From contig JBFMFC010000013.1 of NCBI GenBank assembly GCA_040752195.1, positions 10,921 through 74,920 on the forward strand: DNA of 64,000 nt, in the 5' to 3' direction. The position numbers were made by a program, and so were the translations under genes. The notes beneath the pieces are model-generated. The model made no database searches and was not told the DNA's origin. It worked only from the letters and a program-made list of their open reading frames with translations. Every line of letters starts with the position of its first letter. The stretch's first letter is position 1. Source of the DNA: DSNY01 sp040752195 (GTDB taxonomy: Bacteria; Pseudomonadota; Gammaproteobacteria; Burkholderiales; Burkholderiaceae_F). Of this stretch, positions 17,058 through 26,233 are shown one piece after another.

Positions 17058-19277
17058 TCACTGCGGCCGTCCCCAGAAGAAGTACACCGCGCGCGAACCG
17101 CCGAAAGTGCGGCCGAGCGCGAAGTACACCGGGCCGATCAGCGATTCGGCGCCGAAAAACAGCGAGCCCGCGCGTGCGAACTCCGACCAGCGCAGTGTCT
17201 GCCGGCGCGCGATCGCATCGCCCGCCTCGAGCGAAAAGCCGACGAAGACGGGCATCGCGATGTCGCCGAACGCGTCGGAGATGTTGCGATAGGCCTGCGC
17301 GCGCACCAGCGCGAAGCGCGCTCCGCTCAACTGGCCGGTCGGCGTGCCGGACAGGTTGAACAGCCCGCCCAGCCTGAACGCGCCCTCCTGCGGGGCCACG
17401 CCGCCGCGCGCCGCGAGCGCCACGGTGTAGCGGCCGACCGTGACCGGCTTCAGCGCCTCGACCGTCCACGCATCGCGTGCCTGCGCGCTGCCGGCCGGCA
17501 CGTTGTAGCGCAGGTACGAAACGTTCGCGAAGAACCCGCGGCGCGGGTAGTTGACCGTATCGAGCGTGTCGAGCCGCAGGTCGGCGCTGCCGGCGGTGAC
17601 GAGGCTGCGCGCCGCCGGCAGCACCGGCGGGCCGATCAGCCGGGTCGTCTCGATCTGCGCGCGGCCGACGCCGACGCGCAGCGACCCGAGCCGCGGCAGC
17701 GCGAACCCCAGCGCGATGTCTGCGCGCGCGGTCGAGTTGCGGAAGCGCGCGAGCGGCGCATCGCCCACGAACAGATCGAAGTCCTCGCGTTGCCCGGCGA
17801 GCCGCGGCAGCACGAACCAGCGGCTGCCCGGCGCGAGCGGCTGGTACAGCTCGGTGAGCAGTCGCTGCGTGTCGCCGATCTGCACCTCGTTGCGCCACTC
17901 GGCGCCGTAGGAATTGAGCCAGCTCCACGTGTGGGCGATCAGCAGGTTGAACGTGCTGTCCGTGTCGAAGTCGGTCTGCAGGTTGCCGCCGATGCGCAGC
18001 GCGTTGTAGCCCCAGGACTTCTCGTACGGCGTGATGATCAGGGTGCGGCGCGGGCCGTCGTCGACCAGGCTGTAGCTGACGGACTCGAAGTCGCCGCGGC
18101 CGAACACCTCCTGCACCGCACGGTCGATCTCGGCGGTCGCGAGCGGCCGGTCGAGCGGGATGTCGATCTCGCGGCGGATCGCCTCCGGATTGACGGTACG
18201 CAGTCCGGCCACCTGCACGTCGGTCACCGCGACGGGCCGGTCCTCACGCACGGGCGCGGTGCGCCGCTGCTCGAACGCGGCGTACGCGGCCGCGTCGAGC
18301 GCGAGCGGTGCGAGCCGGTCCGCCAGACTGCGCGCGGCCGCTTCGCCGGCGGCGACGATCGCTTCGTTGCGCGCAAAGTCGCCGGGTCCGAACGACGCGA
18401 GATCGGGGGTGATCAGGATGTCGTCGGGCGCAAGCTCGGCCAGGCTGCGCTCGACGTTCTGCTCGGTCAGGATGTTGATCACCTGTTCGGTGACCGCGAA
18501 CACGCTGGTCAACTGCTCCTTCGGCAGCAGCGGCCGGCCGACATTGACGGCGATCACGCGATCGACGCCCATTTTCCGCGCGACATCGACCGGCAGGTTG
18601 CGAACGAGCCCGCCGTCGGCGAGCGGCCGACCGTCGACCTCGACCGGCGCGAACGCCGCGGGCACCGACATCGACGCGCGCATCGCGGTGGACAGCGAAA
18701 CGTTCTTCTGCAGCACCACCAGCTTTCCGGTCGCCAGATCCGTCGCCGCCGCCGCGAACGGGATCGGCAGTTTCGCGAGATCGTTGATCTCCTTGACCGG
18801 CCCGCCGATCGCGCGCAAAAACAGCCCCAGGTTCTGGCTGCCGACCGCGCCGCGCGGCAGCGTCAGCCCGTCCGCCTTGATGCCGAACTCGACATTCGAC
18901 AGGTTCTTGTAGTCGTCCTCCTTGCGCCGGAAGTGCACGAACTCGCGCGGCGCGCGCAGCGAGAAGATGTTGTTCCAGTCGGTGCTGCGGGCGAGCTCCT
19001 CGAGCTCGCGCGGCGAATAGCCGGCCGCGTATGCGCCGCCGACGATCGCACCCATGCTGGTCGCGGCGACCGCGTCGACCGGCACGCGCAGCTCCTGCAG
19101 CACCTTCAGCACGCCGATGTGCGCGAAGCCGCGCGCACCGCCGCCGGAGAGCACGAGACCGATGCGCGGGCGCCCGGCCCACGCGGCGCGCCCGGCGTCG
19201 ACCGCGGCCGGCTGCGCCGCCGCAGGCGCAGCGCACAGGGCGACGCAAAGCGCGATGGCGATCGATTCGTATCTCAT
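17058..19277 (-). CDS. Patatin-like phospholipase with C-terminal beta-barrel (PlpD type)
   Basis: Resembles type Vd autotransporters: a secreted patatin lipase, a POTRA domain and a 16-strand outer-membrane barrel in one chain. 739 residues from the ATG at 19277. Signal peptide 1-21 (CAAPAAAQ). Patatin domain about 38-310: oxyanion loop SGGGARGFAHIG, nucleophile Ser74 in ATSMGA and the catalytic Asp in LADGGLVRNLP. The first Gly of the GxSxG motif is Ala here. POTRA-like segment about 325-400 (VTDVQVAGLRTVNPEAIRREI). The barrel runs to the C-terminus, ending in aromatic-rich VYFFWGRPQ. The promoter region (95 bases) is shared with the divergent TPP enzyme. Confidence 0.9.
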   Translation of the reverse strand: MRYESIAIALCVALCAAPAAAQPAAVDAGRAAWAGRPRIGLVLSGGGARGFAHIGVLKVLQELRVPVDAVAATSMGAIVGGAYAAGYSPRELEELARSTDWNNIFSLRAPREFVHFRRKEDDYKNLSNVEFGIKADGLTLPRGAVGSQNLGLFLRAIGGPVKEINDLAKLPIPFAAAATDLATGKLVVLQKNVSLSTAMRASMSVPAAFAPVEVDGRPLADGGLVRNLPVDVARKMGVDRVIAVNVGRPLLPKEQLTSVFAVTEQVINILTEQNVERSLAELAPDDILITPDLASFGPGDFARNEAIVAAGEAAARSLADRLAPLALDAAAYAAFEQRRTAPVREDRPVAVTDVQVAGLRTVNPEAIRREIDIPLDRPLATAEIDRAVQEVFGRGDFESVSYSLVDDGPRRTLIITPYEKSWGYNALRIGGNLQTDFDTDSTFNLLIAHTWSWLNSYGAEWRNEVQIGDTQRLLTELYQPLAPGSRWFVLPRLAGQREDFDLFVGDAPLARFRNSTARADIALGFALPRLGSLRVGVGRAQIETTRLIGPPVLPAARSLVTAGSADLRLDTLDTVNYPRRGFFANVSYLRYNVPAGSAQARDAWTVEALKPVTVGRYTVALAARGGVAPQEGAFRLGGLFNLSGTPTGQLSGARFALVRAQAYRNISDAFGDIAMPVFVGFSLEAGDAIARRQTLRWSEFARAGSLFFGAESLIGPVYFALGRTFGGSRAVYFFWGRPQ

Positions 19278-19371
19278 CCGGTCCGCGGCGACGAAGGACG
19301 GCCACCATTGTGATCGGTGCCGCGCGCTGCCGCTACACTGCCGCCTCCCTCGTCCGCATCGTCTCCCGTTC

Positions 19372-21066
19372 ATGTCGCACCTGCGCACCGGCGCCCGCAT
19401 CCTCGTCGACCAGCTCCTGATCCAGGGCGTCGACCACGCCTTCTGCGTCCCCGGCGAGAGCTATCTCGCGGTGCTCGACGCGCTGTACGACGCGCGCGAC
19501 CGCATCAGGCTCGTCGTCAACCGGCACGAGTCGGGCTCCACGTTCATGGCCGACGCCTACGCAAAGCTCACCGGCCAGCCCGGCGTGGCCTTCGTCACGC
19601 GCGGACCGGGCGCGACCAACGCGTCGATCGGCGTGCACACGGCGTTCCAGGACTCCACGCCGATGGTGCTTTTCGTCGGCCAGGTGGGCAGCGACTTCGC
19701 CGAGCGCGAGGCGTTCCAGGAGATCGACTATCGCCGCATGTTCGGCCAGATGGCCAAATGGGTCGCGCAGATCGACCGCGCGGACCGCATCCCCGAGCTC
19801 GTCGCGCGCGCGTTCCAGACGGCCACCAGCGGTCGGCCCGGACCGGTCGTGCTCGCGCTGCCCGAGGACATGCAGACGCAGACGGCCGCAGTCGCCGACG
19901 CGGCCTGCCATCAGCCGGTGCAGGCCGCGCCGAGCGACACGCAGATGGCCGCGCTGCGCCAACTGCTCGGCGCCGCGCAGCGCCCGCTCGTGCTGCTGGG
20001 CGGCCCGGGCTGGACGCCGGCCGCGTGCGACAACCTGCGCCGCTTCGCCGAAGCCAACCGGCTGCCGGTCGCGTGCGCGTTCCGCTACCAGGACCTGTTC
20101 GACAACCGCCATCCCAACTATGTCGGCGATGTCGGCATCGCGATCAATCCGAAGCTCGCACAGCGGATCAAGGACGCCGACCTCGTGATCGCGATCGGTC
20201 CCCGGCTCGGCGAGATGACCACCGGCGGCTACACGCTGCTCGAGGTGCCTCAGCCGAAGCAGACGCTCGTGCACGTGCACCAGGGCATCGAGGAGCTGGG
20301 CCGCGTCTATCAGCCCAGGCTGGCGATCTGCTCCGGCATGCCGCAGTTCGCGGCGCGCCTGGCGATGATGGTGCCGATCGAAAACCCGCCGTGGACGGCG
20401 ACGGTCGCGCAGGCGCGCGCCGAGTACGAGGCCTGGCAGGCGCGCCCGCCGGTGTATTCGCAGCTCGTTCCGAAGCTCGACCTGTGGCAGATCGTCGAGC
20501 ATCTGAAGCGCGCGCTGCCGAACGACACGATCGTCACCAACGGCGCCGGCAACTTCTCGACCTGGGCGCACCGCTTCTGGCGTTATGGGCCGCTGCGCAC
20601 GCAGTTGGCGCCGACCGCGGGCAGCATGGGCTACGGCGTGCCTGCGGCGGTCGCCGCCAAGATCGCCGCCCCCGAGCGCACGGTCGTGTGCTTCGCCGGC
20701 GACGGCGACTTCCTGATGACCGGGCAGGAGCTGGCGACCGCCGTGCAGTACCAGGCCGCGCCGCTCGTGATCGTCTTCAACAACGGCATGTACGGAACGA
20801 TCCGCATGCACCAGGAGCGCGAGTTCCCCGCGCGCGTGCACGGCAGCGCGCTCGGAAATCCGCACTTCGCGCTGCTGGCGCAGGCGTACGGCGGATTCGG
20901 CGCGGTGGTCGAGACGACCGATGCGTTCGGGCCCGCGCTCGACAAGGCGCTCGCGCACATCCGCGAAAAGCGGCTGCCCGCGCTGATCGAGCTGCGCTGC
21001 GACCCCGAAGTGATCACGCCGAACGCGACGATTGCGGCGATCCGGTCGACCGCGCGCCTGCGCTGA
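19372..21066 (+). CDS. Thiamine-pyrophosphate-binding enzyme, acetolactate-synthase-like
   Basis: Member of the AHAS/pyruvate-oxidase superfamily, 564 residues. N-terminal TPP pyrimidine domain with catalytic Glu53 (VNRHESGSTFMA), central FAD/nucleotide-like domain (about 190-330), and C-terminal TPP-diphosphate domain with GDGDFLMTGQELATAVQ and the metal-binding end IVFNNG. The start at 19372 opens MSHLRTGARILVDQL. No small regulatory ilvH subunit is adjacent, so it is probably not the main branched-chain biosynthetic enzyme; it could act on another 2-oxo acid. Confidence 0.85.
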   Translation: MSHLRTGARILVDQLLIQGVDHAFCVPGESYLAVLDALYDARDRIRLVVNRHESGSTFMADAYAKLTGQPGVAFVTRGPGATNASIGVHTAFQDSTPMVLFVGQVGSDFAEREAFQEIDYRRMFGQMAKWVAQIDRADRIPELVARAFQTATSGRPGPVVLALPEDMQTQTAAVADAACHQPVQAAPSDTQMAALRQLLGAAQRPLVLLGGPGWTPAACDNLRRFAEANRLPVACAFRYQDLFDNRHPNYVGDVGIAINPKLAQRIKDADLVIAIGPRLGEMTTGGYTLLEVPQPKQTLVHVHQGIEELGRVYQPRLAICSGMPQFAARLAMMVPIENPPWTATVAQARAEYEAWQARPPVYSQLVPKLDLWQIVEHLKRALPNDTIVTNGAGNFSTWAHRFWRYGPLRTQLAPTAGSMGYGVPAAVAAKIAAPERTVVCFAGDGDFLMTGQELATAVQYQAAPLVIVFNNGMYGTIRMHQEREFPARVHGSALGNPHFALLAQAYGGFGAVVETTDAFGPALDKALAHIREKRLPALIELRCDPEVITPNATIAAIRSTARLR

Positions 21067-21076
21067 TCGCGTCGCC

Positions 21077-21694
21077 TCAGGCGACGAACAGCAGCAGCGC
21101 GACCACGTGGCTCGCGCTGCCGGCGAGCACGAACAGGTGCCAGATGCCGTGCGCGTGGCGCCAGCGTTCGTCGTTCGCGTAGAACACGAGGCCCCCCGTG
21201 TAGAAAACGCCGCCCGCCGCGACCCAGGCGAAGCCGGATGCGCCGATCTCGCGCACCAGCGGAACCGCGGCGGCGGCGCCGAGCCAGCCCATCAGCAGGT
21301 ACAGCACGAGCGAGGCGACGCGCGCTCCGCGCGCGAACCACAACTCGTGCACGATGCCGGCGAGCGCGAGCGCCCAAACCAGGCCGAACAGCGTCCAGCC
21401 GAGCGGGCCGCGCAGCGTCACCAGCGTGAACGGCGTGTAAGTGCCTGCGATCAGCAGATAGATCGCGCAGTAATCGAGCTTGCGCAGCACGCTTTTCGCG
21501 CGTCCGCGCAGGCTGTGGTACAGCGTCGAGGTGGCGTACGGCGCGATCAGCATCGCGCCGAAGATGGCGAAGCTCGTGATCTTCCAGGGGTCGCCCTGGC
21601 GCGCTGCCACCGCGATCAGCACGACCGTCGAGACACCCGCGAACGCGACGCCGGCGAGGTGCGTGAGACCGTTCAGCCGTTCACCGCGGTACAT
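21077..21694 (-). CDS. trhA: Hemolysin III family membrane protein (TrhA/YqfA)
   Basis: Seven-helix membrane protein of the HlyIII/progestin-receptor-like family, linked in E. coli to membrane energetics. 205 residues. Family motifs: ERLNGLTHLAG near the N-terminus, ATSTLYHSL in the second/third helix, LDYCAIYLLIAGTYTPF, and the C-terminal HAHGIWHLFVLAGSASHVVAL with the conserved histidines that form a metal-site-like cluster. It is convergent with the TPP gene, only 10 bases apart, and the last gene of a leftward run. Confidence 0.93.
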   Translation of the reverse strand: MYRGERLNGLTHLAGVAFAGVSTVVLIAVAARQGDPWKITSFAIFGAMLIAPYATSTLYHSLRGRAKSVLRKLDYCAIYLLIAGTYTPFTLVTLRGPLGWTLFGLVWALALAGIVHELWFARGARVASLVLYLLMGWLGAAAAVPLVREIGASGFAWVAAGGVFYTGGLVFYANDERWRHAHGIWHLFVLAGSASHVVALLLFVA

Positions 21695-21755
21695 GCAGAG
21701 GCTGTGCTGCGCGCGGGCAGACGGCGCGGACGCGACCGCTGCCCGCGCGCGGGGT

Positions 21756-21911
21756 TCACGTTGCGGACTTGTCTTCGGCCGGCTGCGGCGGCTGCTCGGG
21801 CGCCGGCGCGGTTTCGGTCTTGACCGCCTTGCGCTGGCGCTTTTCTTCCTGCTTGCGCTTCTTCGCCAGCTCGCGCTGGCGCTTTTCGTACTGGTAGTTC
21901 GGCTTCGCCAC
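21756..21911 (-). CDS. Small basic conserved protein, 51 residues
   Basis: Short GTG-initiated gene reading VAKPNYQYEKRQRELAKKRK, followed by another basic helix and an acidic Pro-rich tail (TETAPAPEQPPQPAEDKSAT). GGAGG lies 5 bases upstream of the GTG. Proteins beginning MAKPNYQYEKRQKELAKK are widespread in Burkholderiales; their function is not known to me. The likely form is one long basic helix that may bind nucleic acid. It is co-directional between denD and trhA. Confidence 0.8.
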   Translation of the reverse strand: MAKPNYQYEKRQRELAKKRKQEEKRQRKAVKTETAPAPEQPPQPAEDKSAT

Positions 21912-21987
21912 TCGACCTCCTGTTCTGCGGCGGTGAGATGGGCTTCACCGACGGCGCCAGCTTACACGCCTGCGCGCTGCCGGGCTC

Positions 21988-22965
21988 TCAGCCCTTGCCG
22001 TACGCGCGCGCGTACTCGCGAACGACCTCGACGAAATCGGTGTCGCGGACGAATCCCAGCGCGTCGGCGCGGCGCGTCTCGAAGCGCGCGGGCCAGGTCC
22101 GCACGATCGCGCGGATGCGCTCGTCGGGCTGCCATTGGATTCGATCGACCGCGGCGTCGCCGCCGACCGCACGCAGCGCCTCGATCATCTCGCGCACGGT
22201 GAGCGTCAGCCCCGGCAGGTTCAGCGCGCGCCGGCCGCCCCAGGCGTCGGCCGGCAGCTCGTGCGCGTGGATCAGGTTGCGGATCGCCGCGCCGGGCGAC
22301 AGCAGCCACATCGCCGTGTCGGGCTCGACCGGGCAGATCGCCACCTCGCCCGCGAGCGGCTCGCGGATGATCCCGCTCGCGAAGCTCGACGCGGCCGCAT
22401 TCGGCTTGCCCGGCCGCACGACGATCGTCGGCAGCCGCACGGCGCGCCCGTCGATGTAGCCCTTGCGCGAATAGTCGCCGACCAGCAGCTCGCCGACGAG
22501 CTTCTGCACGCCGTAGCTCGACTGCGGCGTCGGCGTCGTGTCGTCGGTGACGACCTGCGGCAGCGGTCCGCCGAACACCGCGACCGAGCTGGCGAAGACG
22601 ACTCGAGGCGTGCGTTTGCCCGTGCGGCACGCATCGAGCAGCGCGCGCGTGCCGTCGAGGTTCACGCGCATGCCCAGGTCGAAGTCGGCCTCGGCGGCGC
22701 CGCTGACGACCGCGGCGAGATGAAACACGCTGTCGGTATCGGCCGCGAGCACGTGCGAAAGGAACTGCGGTGCGCCGATGTCACCGGCGACGTACCCGAC
22801 GCGCTCGTCGACGATCAGCTTGCCGGGCTGCGCCTGGTCGACCGAGACGATCTGCCCGATCTCGGCTTCGGTGCCGTCGGCGCGCGTCAGGCGGCCGCGC
22901 TCGAGCAGCGCGCGGATGAGAAGCTGTCCCAGGAATCCGGCGCCGCCGGTGACGACGATCTTCAT
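21988..22965 (-). CDS. denD: D-erythronate dehydrogenase (NAD-dependent epimerase family)
   Basis: Oxidises D-erythronate to 3-oxo-tetronate, the first step of a four-carbon acid catabolic route. 325 residues, extended SDR fold: NAD motif VTGGAGFLG (5-13), FHLAAVVSGAAEADFDLGMRVNLDGT, and the active site SSYGVQKLVGELLV. The start is at 22965 and the gene lies 8 bases after the 3-oxo-tetronate kinase gene, the partner that assigns it to this route. The decarboxylase (otnC) and isomerase (otnI) are not in the window. Confidence 0.88.
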   Translation of the reverse strand: MKIVVTGGAGFLGQLLIRALLERGRLTRADGTEAEIGQIVSVDQAQPGKLIVDERVGYVAGDIGAPQFLSHVLAADTDSVFHLAAVVSGAAEADFDLGMRVNLDGTRALLDACRTGKRTPRVVFASSVAVFGGPLPQVVTDDTTPTPQSSYGVQKLVGELLVGDYSRKGYIDGRAVRLPTIVVRPGKPNAAASSFASGIIREPLAGEVAICPVEPDTAMWLLSPGAAIRNLIHAHELPADAWGGRRALNLPGLTLTVREMIEALRAVGGDAAVDRIQWQPDERIRAIVRTWPARFETRRADALGFVRDTDFVEVVREYARAYGKG

Positions 22966-22973
22966 CGATGACC

Positions 22974-24230
22974 CTATACGAAGCGCTGCGCCTTGGCGAA
23001 GAAATCGCGTGCGCCGAAGTTGCCGGATTTTAGGGCGAGCGCGAACCATGCGCCGCCGCGCCGCGCATACAGCGCCGGCACGCCCGGATCGATCTCCGCG
23101 CCGATGTGAAGCTGCGCCAGCGCGAGCGCGTTGACGACCGCGCCCGAGGTCTCGCCGCCGGCGACGACGAAGCGGTGCACCCCGCGCCGGGCAAGCTCGG
23201 CCGCGAGCGCGCCGAAGAAGCGCTCGATCTTCGCGGAGACGTCGTCGCCGAAGCGGCTGCGTGCCGCGGCCACGCCTTCGGGTCCGGCCGAGCTCGCCAC
23301 GAGCGGCGGCGCGTACTGCGCGATGCAGAACGCGGCGACTTCGTCCAGATAGGCCGGATCGCCCACCACGCGCGCGGCGTCGAGCTCGAGGACGGGGCCG
23401 TGCGCGCGGTAGTCGGCGATCTGCGCCAGCGTGGCACTCGAGCACGAGCCGGCGAGCAGCACGCAGGGGCCGTCGACCTTGACCGCGAACGCTGCGTGCT
23501 CGCCGAGCCTGCCGGCGCGCCGAAAGTTCTCCGGCAGGCCGAGCGCGATGCCCGAGCCGCCGATGGCCAGCGGCACCTCGGCCAGCGCCGCGCCGAGCGC
23601 GCGCAGGTCGGTGTCGTCGAGCGCGTCGACGATCGCGAACCCGTAGCCTTGCGCACCCAGCGCCGCCAGCGCCGCGCCGATCGCGTCCGCACCGCGCCGC
23701 ACGACCTCGAACGGCACGAGCCCGACGCGCTCGCGGGTCTGCGCCTGCAGCACGCGCACCAGATTCGCATCGGTCATCGGATTCAGCGGGTGCTTCTCCA
23801 TGCCGCTTTCGTTCAGCAGCCGGTCGCCGACGAACAGATGCCCGCGATAGACGGTGCGGCCGTTGGCCGGAAACGCGGGGCACACGGGCACGCACGCTGC
23901 CTCGCGGTTCGCGTGCACGGCAAGCCGCAGCGCGGCGCCGACCGGGCCGATGTTGCCTCGCGGCGTCGAATCGAACGTCGAGCAGATCTTGAACAGGAAC
24001 TGCGTACAGGCGGCGCGCCTGAGCCACGCGTAGGCGGCCAGCGATTGCGCGACCGCGTCGTGCGGATCGATCGAGCGCGTCTTCAGCGCGACGACGACCG
24101 CATCGGCGTCGATCTGCGCGTCGGCGGGCGGAACGCCGATCGACTGCACCGTGCGCATGCCTTCGCGCGTCAGCGTGTTCGCCAGATCGGAAGCGCCGGT
24201 GAAGTCGTCTGCGATGCAGCCCAGGAGCAT
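22974..24230 (-). CDS. otnK: 3-oxo-tetronate kinase
   Basis: Phosphorylates 3-oxo-tetronate to the 4-phosphate. DUF1537-family kinase, 418 residues. Diagnostic elements: the N-terminal GCIADDFTGASDLANTL, KICSTFDSTPRGNIGPVG, and the C-terminal ATP-binding RFVVAGGETSGAVVNAL with GAEIDPGVPALYA. Translationally close to denD (8 bases). The start at 24230 has a poor ribosome site, but the upstream extension covers DUF3025 in another frame. Confidence 0.92.
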   Translation of the reverse strand: MLLGCIADDFTGASDLANTLTREGMRTVQSIGVPPADAQIDADAVVVALKTRSIDPHDAVAQSLAAYAWLRRAACTQFLFKICSTFDSTPRGNIGPVGAALRLAVHANREAACVPVCPAFPANGRTVYRGHLFVGDRLLNESGMEKHPLNPMTDANLVRVLQAQTRERVGLVPFEVVRRGADAIGAALAALGAQGYGFAIVDALDDTDLRALGAALAEVPLAIGGSGIALGLPENFRRAGRLGEHAAFAVKVDGPCVLLAGSCSSATLAQIADYRAHGPVLELDAARVVGDPAYLDEVAAFCIAQYAPPLVASSAGPEGVAAARSRFGDDVSAKIERFFGALAAELARRGVHRFVVAGGETSGAVVNALALAQLHIGAEIDPGVPALYARRGGAWFALALKSGNFGARDFFAKAQRFV

Positions 24231-24282
24231 GGCGGAGTCGGGAGTTGGACGTCGGGAGATCGGATCGCGGGTCGCTGCGCGC

Positions 24283-25062
24283 CTAGCCGACCGGCACGGC
24301 CTTCGCCGCCGAAGGCGCCGGCCGGAACACCGCGGGGTCGTCGTAAAACGAAGGCGCCTCGTTGGCGGGCCACCAGCCCGGAATGCCGAGCACCGGCAGG
24401 TGCGCGAGCAGCGGCGGCGCAAGATCGGCGCGTTCGACGAAGCGCGCGGCGGCGGCATCGTGATCGCCGCGCAGCGGGACCGCTACGACGCAGGCGGTGA
24501 TCGCCTTGAACGGCCCGGTGAGTTTTTCGAGCAGCGCGTGGCCGAAAGCGCGCGCGGCGATGTCGCGTCCCCAGCGGCCGCGCCAGTCGACGAACAGGCG
24601 GCGCCAGTCGTGCCGCGCGAGGGCGGCGAACACCGCGGGGTCGTCGCTCGCCAGCAGCAGCCCGCTCTCGTCGATCAGCGTGGCGGCGTCGCGCACCGGC
24701 CCGCGCGTTCCGCCGATGCCGCGCTTCTCGATCTCGTCGGCCTGGCGGCGATTCAGCGCCGCCTTCGCGCGCGGGCACGCGAGCCACAGCAGCGCGTTGA
24801 ACGCATCGTGCAGGTTCGCGCGCGTCGGCACGCGGCCCGTGGCCGCGATGTGCAGTTCGTACGGTGTGTCGAGCGCATCGTCGGCCCCGACGAAGACGAC
24901 CGGCTTGCCGCGCCCGGAGACGATCGCGCGTTCGCGTGCGGCGTCGCTCAGCGCCGCACGCCAGTCGGCCGCTTCGAGCAGCAAGCGCCAGCGCGCCAGC
25001 GGCGCGAGCCAAGGCGCCGACCAGTCGAGCGCAGCGGCCGCGCTCACGCCTTGAGCTTCCAC
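24283..25062 (-). CDS. DUF3025 domain protein
   Basis: Conserved betaproteobacterial protein of unknown function, 259 residues. The typical blocks are YELHIAATGRVPTRANLHDAFNALLWLACPRAKAALN and VPTR-type metal-like residues, with the C-terminal HLPVLGIPGWWPANEAPSFYDDPAVFRP. No signal peptide or membrane segment. Its start overlaps the pyrC stop by 19 bases, so it is probably translated from the same mRNA. Confidence 0.85.
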   Translation of the reverse strand: MEAQGVSAAAALDWSAPWLAPLARWRLLLEAADWRAALSDAARERAIVSGRGKPVVFVGADDALDTPYELHIAATGRVPTRANLHDAFNALLWLACPRAKAALNRRQADEIEKRGIGGTRGPVRDAATLIDESGLLLASDDPAVFAALARHDWRRLFVDWRGRWGRDIAARAFGHALLEKLTGPFKAITACVVAVPLRGDHDAAAARFVERADLAPPLLAHLPVLGIPGWWPANEAPSFYDDPAVFRPAPSAAKAVPVG

Positions 25063-26099
25063 GGAAGCGATTCGCCCGCGGCGAGCGGCACGACGGTGGC
25101 GTCGCCGAACTTCAGCTCGGTCGGCACGGTCCAGGCGCGCCGTTCGAGCGTCACCGTGGCGCGGTTGCGCGGAAGTCCGTAGAAGTCCGCTCCGTGAAAA
25201 CTCGCGAACGCCTCCAGCGCGTCGAGCGCGCCGACCGACTCGAACGCCTGCGCGTACATCTCGAGCGCGCTCGGCGCGGTGAAGCAGCCCGCGCAGCCGC
25301 AGGCGCTTTCCTTGTCGCCTTTCGCGTGCGGCGCGCTGTCGGTGCCGAGGAAAAAGCGCGGATTGCCCGAAGTCGCGGCGGCGAGCAGCGCCTGCCGGTG
25401 CGGCTCGCGCTTGAGCACCGGCAGGCAGTAAAAGTGCGGGCGCACGCCGGCGCGGCCTTCCGGCGTCAAAAACATCGCGTTGCGGTTGTACAGCAGATGG
25501 TGCGCGGTGATCGTGGCGGCGATTCGCCCATCGGCCTGAAGCACGTAGTCGACCGCCTGCCGCGTCGTGATGTGCTCGAAGACGACGCGCAGTTGCGGAA
25601 AGTCCTGCCGCAGCGGCGCGAGCACCTTTTCAATGAACACCTGCTCGCGGTCGAACACGTCGACGTCGGCGTGCGTGACTTCGCCGTGAACGAGCAGCGG
25701 CAGGTCGACGGCCTGCATCGCCTCGAGCGCGCGCACGCACTTCGCGAGGTTCGTGACGCCGGCGTCGGAGTGCGTCGTGGCGCCCGCGGGATACAGCTTC
25801 ACGCCGTGCACGAAGCCGCAGTCCTTGGCGCGGCGGATCTCTTCGGGCGGCGTGCGGTCGGTCAGGTACAGCGTCATCAGCGGCTCGAACGCCAGGCCCC
25901 CCGGCAGCGCAGCGAGGATGCGTTCGCGATACGCCGCCGCCTGCGCGACGGTGGTGACCGGCGGCTTCAGGTTGGGCATCACGATTGCGCGTGCGAACTG
26001 CCGCGCCGTGTGCCGCAGCACATCGGCCAGCGCCGCGCCGTCGCGCAGATGCAGGTGCCAGTCGTCGGGGCGGGTGATCGTCAGCGTGTCGGCGCTCAT
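25044..26099 (-). CDS. pyrC: Dihydroorotase (class II, PyrC)
   Basis: Zinc amidohydrolase of pyrimidine biosynthesis converting carbamoyl-aspartate to dihydroorotate. 351 residues. Metal ligands are visible: His15 and His17 (DDWHLHLRDG), the carboxylated Lys101 (GVKLYPAGATTHSDAG), His138 (LLVHGE), His176 (VVFEHITT) and the catalytic Asp in FFLGTDSAPH. Length is typical of the E. coli-type enzyme. The start at 26099 opens MSADTLTITRPDDWH. First gene of the leftward run and divergent from the aceE-like gene, with 134 bases between. Confidence 0.97.
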   Translation of the reverse strand: MSADTLTITRPDDWHLHLRDGAALADVLRHTARQFARAIVMPNLKPPVTTVAQAAAYRERILAALPGGLAFEPLMTLYLTDRTPPEEIRRAKDCGFVHGVKLYPAGATTHSDAGVTNLAKCVRALEAMQAVDLPLLVHGEVTHADVDVFDREQVFIEKVLAPLRQDFPQLRVVFEHITTRQAVDYVLQADGRIAATITAHHLLYNRNAMFLTPEGRAGVRPHFYCLPVLKREPHRQALLAAATSGNPRFFLGTDSAPHAKGDKESACGCAGCFTAPSALEMYAQAFESVGALDALEAFASFHGADFYGLPRNRATVTLERRAWTVPTELKFGDATVVPLAAGESLPWKLKA

Positions 26100-26233
26100 G
26101 CCGCGATTATCGCGCGGCGGCGCCGTCGAACCGCGCAGTGCGCGATGGCCCGCGGCGCAGGCGTTGCGGCGCGGGCGGCGCCTTGTCCCGCTTCGATCCG
26201 GGCCGGCGCGATAATCGCCGCGAGGAGACGACC

